Origin: Microstegium vimineum
Taxonomy: Eukaryota; Streptophyta; Magnoliopsida; Poales; Poaceae
NCBI GenBank assembly: GCA_022036555.1
Contig: CM039120.1
Coordinates: 14,461,291 to 14,525,290 of the forward strand
Length of the DNA stretch: 64,000 nucleotides
Direction: 5' to 3'
The notes beneath the pieces were generated by a model. It searched no databases. It saw only the letters and a list, made by a program, of their open reading frames with translations, and was not told the origin of the DNA. Positions 1 through 10,405 of the stretch are shown piece after piece; the stretch's first letter is position 1; every line of letters starts with the position of its first letter. A program made the translations under genes and the position numbers.

Positions 1-903
1 GTGGAAGAGTATAAATACCTCCCAAGCTAAGCCCCAACCGTTAGGCACAAATTGTGCCTTTCTACGTCACTCCGGACGCTACTTCAATGTGGGATCCAGA
101 CCATCAAGCATGCGTCCGGACCCCCTTAGATTTCTGAACTCAGCACTGAATTGCCTGCAGTCCGGACGCAGAACACAGTCCGGACGCAAGGCTCCAGACC
201 ACGTCCGGACTAAACAACCGTCTCTAGAACTCTCTATGTAGGGTCTGAACCCTACTTGGCGTTCGGACTCTACACACCGGACAGCGTCCGGATCAATTTT
301 GCCAGACTGGAGCTCTCTGGATTGGGTTCGGACTCTATAGCGTGTCCGGACCCAACACTGTTCATAGCGTCCGGATCACTTGCAACAAGCAGAGCAAAGC
401 CTAGGGTCTGGACGCACATCCGATGGTCTGGACCTGGGGTAACATTGCGCCGGGACCCTCCTTTTCGGGGCCGATAAACTCATTTCCCTTTCAGGGAAGT
501 TTTTTAAAAGGGCCCAAAGGGACTATTCCTATAGTTTTCCGAGTGCTATTTCAACAAGTGTGCACCACACCTAATCACAAGCCTTTCCTGGGTCAAGCTA
601 CTAGATAAAACCCCTCTTAAAAAGTACGCCCAAAAGGGAAAAATAAAGGTGCAAAACCAAACCCTAATTGCCCTCTCAACCCCCAAACAACATTTAAACC
701 TAGTCTATGCTTAAACCCTTTTCGCCGATCCTTTAAAAACCGAAAAAAACCCAAATACGGGCACATATACATGATATTCCAATCAACCCCCCAAATTACC
801 ATAAACCTAACACTTTCTTATTGCCTCTGCAAAACACACGTTAGTCATGGTAATCTTTCATTGTCGTTTAAACACCGAAACACTAGGGGCCTAGATGCTT
901 TCA
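1..903 (-). repeat. 3' LTR of outer copia element D (truncated by window edge)
   Basis: This segment is the near twin of 46303-47192. It shares the TATA-like tract near its left edge, the series of GTCCGGAC-type motifs and the terminal GATGCTTTCA, whose reverse complement is the TGAAAG LTR start. Just outside it, at 904-930, a purine-rich stretch on the minus strand (AAAAAAGAGGGAGAT) abuts the TG, as a polypurine tract should. That makes this the 3' LTR of a minus-strand element whose interior lies to the right. The full LTR is about 1590 bp, so roughly 690 bp lie beyond the window. From about 440 onward it differs from its twin mainly by longer homopolymers, discussed as a finding. Confidence 0.85.
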
Positions 904-1345
904 ATCTCCCTCTTTTTTGGGGATTGATGACAATACGCCATAGAGTATGATAAGAGAGTTTTATTTTTGGTTTTTAAATATTTGGCTTATTTTAAAACAT
1001 GGGTTAGTGAATATGAAAGAATAATACATGCTTAAATAATTTCCCAAACCAAAAACATGTACTGAGGAAATGAATTTAAAAAGCAAGTACATGAATTGCT
1101 TAACCACAGATTTTATATCAAAGAAAAGCCCCGGAAGCATATCAAGGGGCCCAAAAACATGTGACATAACATATATGAGAAACCAAATTTTGTCACAAGG
1201 GAAGTGTATCATCACCAAAAAAAAGCAAGAAGGGTAAACATGATCATGAGTACAGAGAAGTAAGCACATCAAAAAACCGAGTTTTCCCCCCCTCTCTCAA
1301 CTCCCCCCCCATCTCTTTCATAAATCTCACTCTCTCCCCCCCCTT
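904..1345 (-). other. 3' non-coding tail of element D with purine-rich repeats
   Basis: No gene is supported here. Read on the minus strand, the segment ends in a polypurine tract directly against the LTR. It begins with several G-rich tracts (1271-1345, runs of 7-9 G separated by AGAGAG), like the repeated purine motifs that Sireviruses carry upstream of the true polypurine tract. The minus-strand ORFs here are low-complexity and unlike any retroelement domain. The segment stops at the assembly gap. Confidence 0.6.
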
Positions 1346-1445
1346 NNNNNNNNNNNNNNNNNNNNNNNNNNNNNNNNNNNNNNNNNNNNNNNNNNNNNNN
1401 NNNNNNNNNNNNNNNNNNNNNNNNNNNNNNNNNNNNNNNNNNNNN
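1346..1445. other. Assembly gap (100 N)
   Basis: Exactly 100 Ns, which usually means a gap of unknown size. The left flank is the 3' tail of D (minus) and the right flank is mid-gag of A (plus). The missing sequence should therefore include D's RT/RNase H region and A's 5' LTR, primer-binding site and gag N-terminus, several kilobases in all. Confidence 0.95.
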
Positions 1446-2255
1446 TTGAATGGACTTGGGCTCAACCAAATGGCGTCGGCCGATGTGGTGCGCAAGATAC
1501 TTTGTGTCTTGCCAATTGACAAGTATAGCCACATCGTCACGGTTCTTCACCAAGGGGATCTCTCCACCGCTACACCAACACAAGTCTTGGGCAAGATCAA
1601 TGCTCATGAGATGTACATGAAGATTGGTGATGGCGGCTCTTCATCCTCCTCCAAGAAGAAAGAAAAAGAGAAGGAGGAGAAGAAGGACTTGGCTCTCAAG
1701 GCATCCTCTTCGGAGAAGTGCAAGATGCAATTTGTGTATGAGAGCGCAAGTGATGATGAAGATGATGACAACGTTGCCCTCATGGTGAAGAATACCACAA
1801 AGATGTTGAAGAGGCTAAACAAGAATGGAGTCAAGTTTGACTCAAAGAAGAAGAAGTTCTTCACAAGCTCTTCAAGGAAGCCCCTCTCCAAGATGGATTG
1901 CTACAATTGTGGAAAGCTTGGACACTTGGCTCATGCTTGCCCCGAAGAGAAGAAAGAAAAGTACAAGAACAAGAAATTCAACAACAAGTTCAAGTACAAC
2001 AAGGGAAACAAACATGAGTCAAGTGATGAGGAGAAGAAAGATGACAAGCCATTCAAGAAGAAGAAAAACTTCAACTTCCACAAGAACAAGAAGGATGGCA
2101 AGGCCTACATTGTTGGTGATTGGCTCACCGACATTGAAGACACAAGTGACTCATCCGATGATGAGAGTGAAGATGAGAAGGTGGCCGCTTTGGTGATTGG
2201 GTCTTCTACTGCACCGCCACCTCCTCCATCATCTCCGGGCTCTTCCTCTACACAC
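1446..2255 (+). pseudogene. gag: Copia A gag, N-terminal portion (split by element E)
   Basis: This is the capsid/nucleocapsid polyprotein that would form the virus-like particle packaging the element RNA. The fragment starts mid-domain after the gap, in the UBN2-type gag region with a conserved VVRKILCVLP-type segment. A lysine/serine-rich stretch and a complete zinc knuckle (C-x2-C-x4-H-x4-C, 1899-1940) follow. Reading continues to 2255, where the LTR of E starts at TGTTG. The interrupted serine/threonine-rich stretch resumes at 18276 after the duplicated CACAC. The equivalent region of D (minus, about 44300-45100) confirms the alignment. The N-terminus is missing because of the gap. Confidence 0.85.
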
Positions 2256-3762
2256 TGTTGATGGTAATTACGAGCTATTTTATCACCATCAAAACACCGT
2301 CAACATCCTCATATTCAAAGGAAAACAAGAATAACATGAACATAATTTACCCAATAACTAGTTCCACATCTCCCATGACTATTTGAGTGCACGTAATGAC
2401 AAATGGGGACTTTTCGCAGCTAGTGGGCCCACTTAGGGGGTCGACCGACTACCCTGTGGGGCCACTAAGCCTCCCAAGCCTCCATGATCCAAGCACACCC
2501 TATAGAGTGAAGATCCACCCTTGGATCTCCTATGTGCTTCTTCTCAACGGCTCTAGATCAAAGAACGAGGATACATGGACCCACAAACTATCTCGGAAAA
2601 ATAAAAAACTATTGCCAAGGTGCCTATGACATGTGGGCCATGCTCCACGCAAAATATGGAGGCCAACGGCCCCAACTCACGTTCGGCCGAACCACCATTG
2701 GGCCCACCAGGCCCCCACTTGGTCCCTAACGAGTGGGGCCACCTCCAGGACTACAGAGGAGGGCCCACTAGCCATAAGGGGGGTCGGCCGAACCACCCCT
2801 AGGTCGGTTGGGTCCCCCCAACCGCCATACTCCTCCCCCCACGTGTTGGATCATCACCATCCATGCCTTGGTCAGTTTCTAAGTCAGTTGGATCCAACGG
2901 TTCTTGATGAAGGTGACGCGGGTCGCTGACGTGGCACCGGAGTAGCCCTTACTCCACCTCTAGCTATAAATAGACTCCTAGAGCTCCCTATTCATTTCAT
3001 GCCTCATTCGAGAAAATACTCCTTAGTACCTTAGTGGAGCTCTCTAGTAGTGCTATGCTAGTTGGAGGAGAGTGAGGAGAGCCTGGAGGGGAGTCGGGCC
3101 TGTCTGGCGTCTTCTACGAGTTGTTCCTCAGCAGATGCGAGTCTCTTGTAAGTTTAGCACTTGTAAGTGACTTTGTCTGAGTTCTTTATAGTATTCAGTA
3201 CTCTAAATCTGGTTTAGCTGTTATACAACTTTTCATGCTTGATCATCACTTTGCTCTGAGTAGAGTGCTTTAATCTTATGCAAAGGTTAAAGTAGTAAGA
3301 ATAGTGTAGACGTGGTGTCTAGACTAGATCTTGCCTTTGTAAACCACTTATGGCACGGATTGTGTGTGGATTCTAGTAGGTGGTGACAGCCCTATCTAGT
3401 CCTCGTATTCCACCACGTGTGTAAGACAAGTTCTTAAAACGTAGGGCCTCAATACAACATGATGGCGCGGTCCGGTTAGAGTTTTACCCTCTTTCTAATC
3501 TATCCCATCACCTCCTGCAAGAGAAGGGCTGATAAAGCCAGTATAACCAGTTTTGCCTTGTTAGATATCTTTTCTACATAGAACCTCTCAACCCAGTTAT
3601 CATAGTCTCCCTTGATCCATCATAGGACATATCTTTAATCCTAGTTAGATCACTATCGTTCCCTGAAGAAAATACGATACCTGGAATACTCCCGGTGAAG
3701 TGCTACATCGGTATAATCTGTGCACTTGCGGATTTATCCAATAGTCATAAGAAATACCAACA
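2256..3762 (+). repeat. 5' LTR of element E
   Basis: 1507 bp, TG...CA ends, paired with 16772-18275. The two copies differ by scattered substitutions and small indels, about 7 in the first 210 bp by eye, so E is older than B or C. A TATA box (TATAAATA) at 2965-2972 precedes a plausible transcription start. The small ORFs within it are chance readings. Confidence 0.92.
2965..2972 (+). promoter_or_regulatory. TATA box in E 5' LTR
   Basis: TATAAATA in a C-rich context, conserved at 17478-17485 in the other LTR. It probably positions transcription of element E. Confidence 0.6.
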
Positions 3763-3770
3763 AGCATTTC

Positions 3771-3790
3771 TGGCGCCATTTCCGGGGAAC
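3771..3790 (+). other. Primer-binding site of element E
   Basis: Begins TGGCGCC eight bases after the LTR end and continues to GGGGAAC. It closely matches the tRNA-Asp-type primer site known from Athila and related gypsy elements. Confidence 0.75.
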
Positions 3791-4253
3791 GGTAGCTTTT
3801 AACTAGTACCCTTTGGTCCTATTATCCTTGTTTTATCTTTCTTTTCATTTTATCCTTTTCACACCATGAACGAATCATCCATCTCTTATCTTGCACCTCC
3901 AAAGGGTCGTAGTTTGGAACCACCACTATCATCACAATCCTTTCTTTCACCTAGCTATAAGCTTCGCCCTAGCTTCATAGCCAAAGTTCAGGAACAAACT
4001 TTTTCTGGGGATGAAGACGAAAATCCATACACTCACCTACGTGACTTTGAACAATTATGTTCATGTGTCAACATCAAAGGGATGAGGCGAGGTACCCTTA
4101 AGTGGAAGCTATTTCCGTTCTCTTTGACGGGAATAGCCAAACGATGGTACCTCCGCCACGTAGATGGTGTAAACGAAGAATGGGAAAAATTACAATCCAA
4201 ATTCTGCCTAGCTTTCTTCCCTATTCCTCGCGTTGTTCGTCCTCGAAAAGAGG

Positions 4254-5375
4254 TGTTGACACAAAGAGCATCAAGATTTGCGAACACCTCGAGCTATTAC
4301 CCAAAGCTCGGTATTCCGGAGGCGTGCCAGTCAATTTGACCAGTTAATCGACAAGGACGATAACTAGAACAAGATCCAATCCAGACAACAGCGATGCGCC
4401 CGGATGCTGGGATTGAGGCTTGATCAGGATAACTAGAGCAGAGCTGAACGAGGCAACAGCGATGCGCCCGGATGCCAAGGCTTAGAGGTACTCCCACGCG
4501 GAACTTGCAAGGATTTGACGGAGATCAGGGTGATGTAGCCCGTCGAAGCTTGAAGAACTCGTTGATAAGCTAAAACTAATGCAAAAAAAGGGTAAATTGC
4601 GATAAAGTAGAATAAGAATAAAATTGGTTTGTTTGATATTGGATTGATCCTTTTTCCGTAGCCCTCAGGCACGTATTTATACTCCCGCATGGAGAGTTGT
4701 ACAAAGACACGACACGTATCCTTCCTAAAACAAACTCCTAATTTTAAGGAAACTGACTCGCGCAGGAGCCGGATAACAATATTTATTTTCCTAAACAAAC
4801 ACGCCTATTTTAAAGGAAAATAAACGACTCATGCAAGAGTCGGACTCAAACTACTATAATAATACTGATACAAAACATTAGTTTCCTCATACTTCTCTTC
4901 GATGGAAACTTTCCATCGGCAGATCCCTTCAATCCGTGCCTTCCTTCCTTGACCACCGGTAGCCTTCTGCTGACACCAAACGCTAAGTTATGATGTACTC
5001 ATCGGCACTTCATGCCCATCGGCATCGGCAATACTTCCCGATTAGCGACCTTGTGCTGATAACTGTCTTCACCAATCATTCCCTATCGGCAATCGGCAAC
5101 CACCCTTCATCGGCAATCGGCAACCACCCTTCATCGGCAGTTGGCAATGACCCTTTATCGGCAATCGGCAATGACTCTTCATCGGCAATCGGCAAGACTT
5201 CACCAATTAACCTTTGTCGGCAAAGATCATCCAGCCTCCATCGGCAGCGCACTTGGTCTTCCCGCAGCACCCTCATCGACAATGTTAGCTCATGCTTTCC
5301 CGATGCCGATAGAAAACAGTCGTTGACCAGTCAATCCTTGGCTCATTTGACACGTGCTGAAAAACGGTGTCAACA
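4254..5375 (-). mobile_element. Solo LTR of the Tat-lineage family (B/C type)
   Basis: A 1122-bp TGTTGACAC...GTGTCAACA unit similar to the LTRs of B (1214 bp) and C (1054 bp), flanked by perfect AGAGG duplications (4249-4253, 5376-5380). No internal sequence is present, the usual outcome of LTR-LTR recombination. The minus orientation is inferred from similarity to the minus-strand LTRs of B and C, which contain TATTTATA in the plus reading. It includes a minisatellite at about 5085-5210. Confidence 0.92.
5085..5210. repeat. ATCGGCA minisatellite within the solo LTR
   Basis: Several consecutive near-copies of a roughly 27-bp unit built from the heptamer ATCGGCA, with CATCGGCAATCGGCAA as the core. 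The same heptamer is scattered singly through the LTRs and interiors of B and C. Confidence 0.8.
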
Positions 5376-5678
5376 AGAGGTCATCAACTTCTCGCAAAAG
5401 GAGAAAGAACCTCTAGGTGCGGCATGGGCCCGTCTTTTAGAGTTATCATCATATGGCCCTGATCTTGCTATAACCGAGCCAACATTGTTACAACACTATT
5501 ATGGCGGTCTTAGCAAAGATTCCGCACAACTTCTCGATATAACTTCCGGGGGAGCCTTCCTGTGTTTATCTGTTAGTGCAGGGAAGAATCTTCTCACAAA
5601 GATTCTTGACACTTCCTCTACTAATGATTATAATGAAGGACCCGAGGAAGAACAAAAATTAGCCCCTATAAAGAAATC

Positions 5679-7070
5679 TTGATAGCTGAATCATCACCAC
5701 TCTTATCCAAAGATTCTGCCATCAATCCTGAACCACAAATACCACAAATCTCGAAGGAAGAAGAAATCCAACACATAAATCATTCCTTCGAGTTCGAGGC
5801 TAACCTTTCATATGATCTTGTTGGTTTTAGGAATGCCCAAAATGATCCTTTCCTAAAGAGATCTTCTAAGAAACACCTTTCTAGACCTCTCATGAAGGGA
5901 TCTCTTCAAAAACCTCCCAAATCAACATCAACTTGTGCCTCGACTTCCCACATGGCACATCAGGAAAAGCTTGGGATATTTAATGAAGAAATGTCGAGTG
6001 AGCTTATAGAAGAAGAACTAAAGTGTTTAGAAGCCAAATCTATCCTCTCCTTCTCTATGCCCACATCTGACTTATCTTATGAACCCATCCTTGATCCTAA
6101 TGATCCCCCATGTGTTTCTTCATTCAAGTCTTATGATGACCCACGTAATGACTTTGGGAATTCATTAAGACACCCGAGGTATGGAAGCCATGAGGGCTAT
6201 AAATCTAACCAAGAGGAGCATAATCAACGGTTAGAACCTTTGTCTACCGTTGTAAGTCAAGAATGGTTAGATGAGGCCAAATCCTCAAAGGAAGTCACTA
6301 AAATGCCTACACATGTGAGGAGAATATTCTGTCAAGTGTTAGGCATTAATGCTGAAATCTGCTATGATCCTAGCCTCGGGATCAACCTCCTTCCTCATTT
6401 CCATGTTCCAACACCATCAAAGGATCATCTATCCCAATCACAAAAACACCTTAGACTCCCCAATGGTCAAATCCTTGGTTGCTTAGGAGTCCTCCATAAT
6501 GTTCTTGTGATGGTTGATGATCTCAAGGTCCTCCTAGATTTCCATATCTTTGACCTTCCTAGACTTTCCTTTCATCTCACCTTTATCGGAAGGCCAATAG
6601 CGAGAATATTGGAGAACACAATAGGAAATGAGAAGCTTGGTCATAGAATAGGTGGAGATTATCTACCCGTTTGGTCTATCCGACCTCTCATCAAAGGGTT
6701 AGAATCCAAACCAGTTCTTGATCCAAGGGGTGAGCTAATGTCAATCTCGCCAACAGCCATGACCCATTCCAGCCTTGATGATGACTTGAAATGTCATGAG
6801 AAAGAAAGTGATCACTCACTCCTTGAAAGGGAGAATGATCTCAATGAGCATGGAATCTATTCCCCAATATTCCCATCAAAATCATGCTCAAGTGAGAAAT
6901 CTCCCAAATCAATCCTTCCCTCGACCATAGCTACACACATGATCTACAATCCTTTAATACCTCTTGTTTCTAAGATCTTTGCAAGGTTGGTTGTAGATGT
7001 GTTTGTATACCACAAGTTTTGCAAATCTCGTAGTGGTTTTGGTCTTGAGGATAGATTTGAAAATGTTTGA
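5679..7070 (+). CDS. Element E protease-like ORF (463 aa)
   Basis: An uninterrupted ORF whose ATG (5679) overlaps the gag stop. The first half is acidic and serine-rich with no recognised domain. Residues about 215-310 resemble the degenerate retropepsin region that follows gag in grass non-autonomous gypsy elements: CYDPSLGINLLP in place of a D-S/T-G active-site loop, then an LRLPNGQILGCLGVL strand pair and a F(D/I)LP...FIGRP hydrophobic segment. The expected catalytic Asp-Thr/Ser-Gly is not visible, so activity is doubtful. No RT or integrase follows. Its being open for 463 codons in a decayed neighbourhood is notable. Confidence 0.65.
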   Translation: MIAESSPLLSKDSAINPEPQIPQISKEEEIQHINHSFEFEANLSYDLVGFRNAQNDPFLKRSSKKHLSRPLMKGSLQKPPKSTSTCASTSHMAHQEKLGIFNEEMSSELIEEELKCLEAKSILSFSMPTSDLSYEPILDPNDPPCVSSFKSYDDPRNDFGNSLRHPRYGSHEGYKSNQEEHNQRLEPLSTVVSQEWLDEAKSSKEVTKMPTHVRRIFCQVLGINAEICYDPSLGINLLPHFHVPTPSKDHLSQSQKHLRLPNGQILGCLGVLHNVLVMVDDLKVLLDFHIFDLPRLSFHLTFIGRPIARILENTIGNEKLGHRIGGDYLPVWSIRPLIKGLESKPVLDPRGELMSISPTAMTHSSLDDDLKCHEKESDHSLLERENDLNEHGIYSPIFPSKSCSSEKSPKSILPSTIATHMIYNPLIPLVSKIFARLVVDVFVYHKFCKSRSGFGLEDRFENV

Positions 7071-8014
7071 GTTGAAGGGGAAACGGCTTCACCAACATGA
7101 GTTGCAACTTGAAGGTTTCCCAAAGACAATCTTGTGTCTTAAAATTAAGCACTTTTGGGAGCTAACCCAAGTCTTCTTATTTTCTATTAAAGTTTGCTTA
7201 AAAAAATATGAAAAAAAATAAATATTTTTATTTTCCTGAAAATCTTAAATGAATAGAATGACTTTGTAAAATAAGATTAAGGGAATATTTGTGGAAGTGT
7301 TCCTTCGGGTATTTTTGTCACTAACCATTTCAGGTTTGAACAAAAAGAATGATGGAGCAAAACACAAGGTATGTCCAACCAAACATCCTTCAATAATGAA
7401 GCACATTTAAAAGAAAATTTCACATCCTAGACTTGGATTTTCACATTGTAAAATGCTGCAAAATCCAAGTATGGGGGAGTGGATTTCTCTAAGAAATTTA
7501 TATCATGCTTCATTCTTAATTTTGTTTGGTTGTATCTACCTTGCTTTCTCTTTTTATGTTGCTTATCTTGCTAAGTCATAAAAAAATAAAAAAATAAAAA
7601 TCTGCAAATGCTCATCCGGTTCACCATCCATGATCCTGTCTCCTTTTTGAATATCTATGCCTTCATGCTTCTTAGTTCTGTTTTGAGTATGCTTTGGTTT
7701 GGGAGTAGTGTACATACTCCTATAAGCTCTTTAAATTAAGCATGGTGCTTAGATTAAATAACTTTCCTTATTCAAATTAGACATGGTGTCAAGTTTGATT
7801 AATGAACCTAAAGTAAACTTGTTTGGAATCTGGTTGTACTTCTGAACTAACCAATGCATGATAACTTCAAAATTTTGGTGGTTAAGTCATGAGATCTTTC
7901 AAAGAGACAAATCAAGGGTTGAGGTAGTATGAAACAATCTTGCACATCGTTTCCCCAACCATGCATAACTTTTAAAGAAATTGGTGAACAATGAGGGAGC
8001 ATCTCTTTCTATGT
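7071..8014 (+). other. Non-coding interior of element E
   Basis: AT-rich sequence without a supportable gene. It contains a copy of the polypurine-like motif AAGTATGGGGGA at 7467-7478, the same core found before the 3' LTR, and an A-rich low-complexity stretch near 7580. Confidence 0.6.
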
Positions 8015-9228
8015 TGTTGACACAAAAAGCGTCAGGATCTGCGAACACCTCAGGCTTATACCCGAATTCGATATCCGAGGGCGTGCCAGTCGATTTGACT
8101 AGTTAATTGACAAGGATGATAACTAGAACAAGATCTGAACGAGACAACGGCGATGCGCCCAGATGTCAAGGCTCAAACCTGATCAATATAACTAGAGTAG
8201 AGCTGAACGAGACGACAGCGATGCGCCCGGACGTCAAGGCTCAGATTTCTCAAACGCGGAACTTGCAAGGGTTGACGGAGGTCGATGAGATGCAGCCCGT
8301 CGAAACTTGAAGAACTCGTAGATAGACTAAAACTAATGCGGTAAAGGTAAATTACTGGTAAAGTAGATAAAAAAGTAATTGATTCATTTGATATGCTTGG
8401 ATATGATTTCTCACGACCCCTAGGTACATATTTATACTCCGGCAATAGGAGTTGTAGACAGACACGACTCGTACCTTTCCTAAACAAAACAAACTCCTAT
8501 TTTAAAGGAAATAACTGACTCGCGCAGGAGTCGGACCCAAATAACAATAATATTTTCCTAAACAAACACCTCTATTTTTAAGGAAATAAACGACTCGTGC
8601 AAGAGTCGGACTCAAACTTCTATAACAGTACTGGTATAAGATCACCAGTTTCCTTACGTCTTCTCCTCGATGAAACTTTCCATCGACACATCCTTCCGAT
8701 CCGCAACTTCCTTTTAGCGCCATCGGCAACTGTATGCTCACATTAGCCATGTCATCCTTCATCGACAACATCTCTGCATGCTTATCATTAGCGCCCTGGT
8801 TTTATTCTCATCGGCAACTTTGACCAATGACCTTCCGATGCCGATAGAAAACGGCTACCAATCAGAGTGAGTCTTAACCCCTTTGATAATCTGCAACCTT
8901 CTTCTATCGCCATCGGCAGCTCTCTGCTGACACCAGCCACTTCATCCTGCTTCCATCGGCATCATCACTCATCGGCAGCTTTCCGTCCTCATCGGCAATA
9001 TTCTTCCGGTCGGCAATATTCATGTCTCTACCGGCAACATCCCCTTGCCTTCATCAAGTCTTTCTGCCTCAATCGACAACAAGTCCCTGTCTGCATCAGC
9101 AACATTCTTGCCTTTATCGGCAATCTGACCGGTAATATCCCAATGCCGATAAGGAACGACAACTAGCCTTTTGCCGATCGGCACAATCCTTAGATCATAT
9201 TGACACGTGCCAAAAAACGGTGTCAACA
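8015..9228 (-). repeat. 3' LTR of element B
   Basis: 1214 bp, nearly identical to 12763-13975. It adjoins the polypurine tract at 9229-9245 (minus-strand reading), which identifies it as the 3' LTR of a minus-strand element. Confidence 0.92.
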
Positions 9229-9557
9229 CATGCCCCCCAATTTCGGAGTATAAGATATCTTATGCACCGCAATTTCCTCTACTGCAATCTCCTCTTCCAA
9301 GATGCCTGCACCACTTCCTTGACTATTGCACGTAAGCATTGCAAAGCTACTCTTACAATCTTTCGGCTTGTATCAAATATCTCCTTTTATAGCCAACAAA
9401 TTCATCGGCAATGCTGCTCCCAGTGTACAAACTCTTCACGCTCAGCCTGCCGATGCCCCCCAAGTGCAACAGTTGAAACACCAGGGCTCATCAAGCACTG
9501 TTCCTAAGCCAAAATGCCCAAGGCCATCGACTCTAGTTACGCTATCGGCAACATATT
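9229..9557 (-). other. B segment retained from the antisense-gene region
   Basis: Homologous first to 23688-about 23830 of C and then to about 26100-26150 of C, including the phrase TGCCGATGCCCCCCAAG. In C these flank the PMD gene, so B has lost the gene's body. No intact ORF remains. Confidence 0.6.
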
Positions 9558-10402
9558 GACATATGCCGATGGATTCTCATCTTTGCGCTTTGGCCTTCAT
9601 CGCTTGTCTGAAGATTTCCCTCTGGAAGGATTTTCATCGTGACACAAATCTTCTTGGCGCTCGCGCTGGATCCTCCTTCTTTGAGTCTTTGTAAGACCCT
9701 TGGGGCACCATTGAGGGAGCCTGGTTTTCCAAACAGGTTGGTACTGTTTCTTATTGCTTGTATCTGCACTACCTCTTATGTTTGGATCCCTGGAGAAAAT
9801 TTCTTCATCGGGCATTCTAGCATTGGCCACTCTTCAAGCTCCTCCTGATCAACACGTAAGCCAAGCCTGTCATGTGCACTGAGTTTGCCCCCCAGTCGAT
9901 CATGTGCTGATCCTTTTTCTCTGATCGGCCTGCCATAGTTTGATATCCGATCGTTAAAACGAGGCTTCTTTTTTGACCGATCAGCAGGGTAATACCCATT
10001 GCATTCAGGGCAATTATCGGCAGTGGGCAGCTTGATGCCTTCTTCCCAGCAGTGAACAAAGAAGGGACACTTCTAGTGGTCCTTATGCCGAAGCCACTCT
10101 TGGCGCCTTTCTTCCTCTTGCAGCCGATATCGCTCCTCTCGTGACTGCTGATACTCTTGCCTTGGTCGCCTATGCGTGATTATAACACCATGAGATCTCC
10201 TGGTGTTACTGCTTTCATCGGCAACCCTCTTGCCTTTCCTATCATCGGCAAACTTCTTCCTTGTTACTTCATGTGCAACTATCTGATGTTCAGGGTCTAC
10301 CGATGCACTTTTCTTGGCAGCTTCCGATGTCAGCACCTTAGTTTTCCCACTAGTTTCCACCATATTATTTGGAAACGGGTGCTGGTCAATCTTCATTGGC
10401 TT
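9558..10402 (-). pseudogene. B gag-pol linker with Zn-binding CPFF/CPEC motif
   Basis: It follows gag on the minus strand after a TAG at 10403-10405. The translation starts KPMKIDQHPFPNN and passes through a charged Arg/Glu-rich stretch. It then contains a CPFF-x-HCW ... CPEC cysteine cluster (about 10000-10080), known from Tat-lineage and other grass gypsy polyproteins and probably the nucleocapsid zinc site. A stop splits it near 10073. The expected KTQRRRIQRER-type segment follows, and homology to C then ends at about 9558. Confidence 0.65.
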
Positions 10403-10405
10403 CTA

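Larger units (their letters stand above)
3866..5682 (+). pseudogene. gag: Element E gag, split by a solo LTR
   Basis: The gag capsid protein is in two blocks, 3866-4253 and 5376-5682. The first block, starting at the ATG at 3866, carries the Retrotrans_gag core: a FSGDEDENPYTHL-type entry motif, LCSC, KWKLFPFSL and the KRWY motif. The second block resumes in the same domain (helical, rich in Glu/Lys/Leu) and runs to a stop at 5680-5682. Between them lies a complete solo LTR with duplicated target AGAGG, so the interruption is a clean insertion. The frame enters LTR sequence at 4254 and ends there. No zinc knuckle is visible. The protease-like ORF starts at 5679, overlapping the stop. Confidence 0.85.

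Noticed and set aside
256..608. Small plus-strand ORFs as genes
   Set aside because: They fall within D's LTR and recur in the twin at 46454-46873; no domain and no reason to be coding.
1604..1891. Minus-strand ORF opposite A gag
   Set aside because: Shadow of the gag frame: low-complexity Ser/Phe-rich translation of Lys/Glu codons.
5085..5210. CRISPR-like regularly spaced repeats
   Set aside because: The units overlap and share a heptamer with no unique spacers, in plant LTR DNA; this is a minisatellite.
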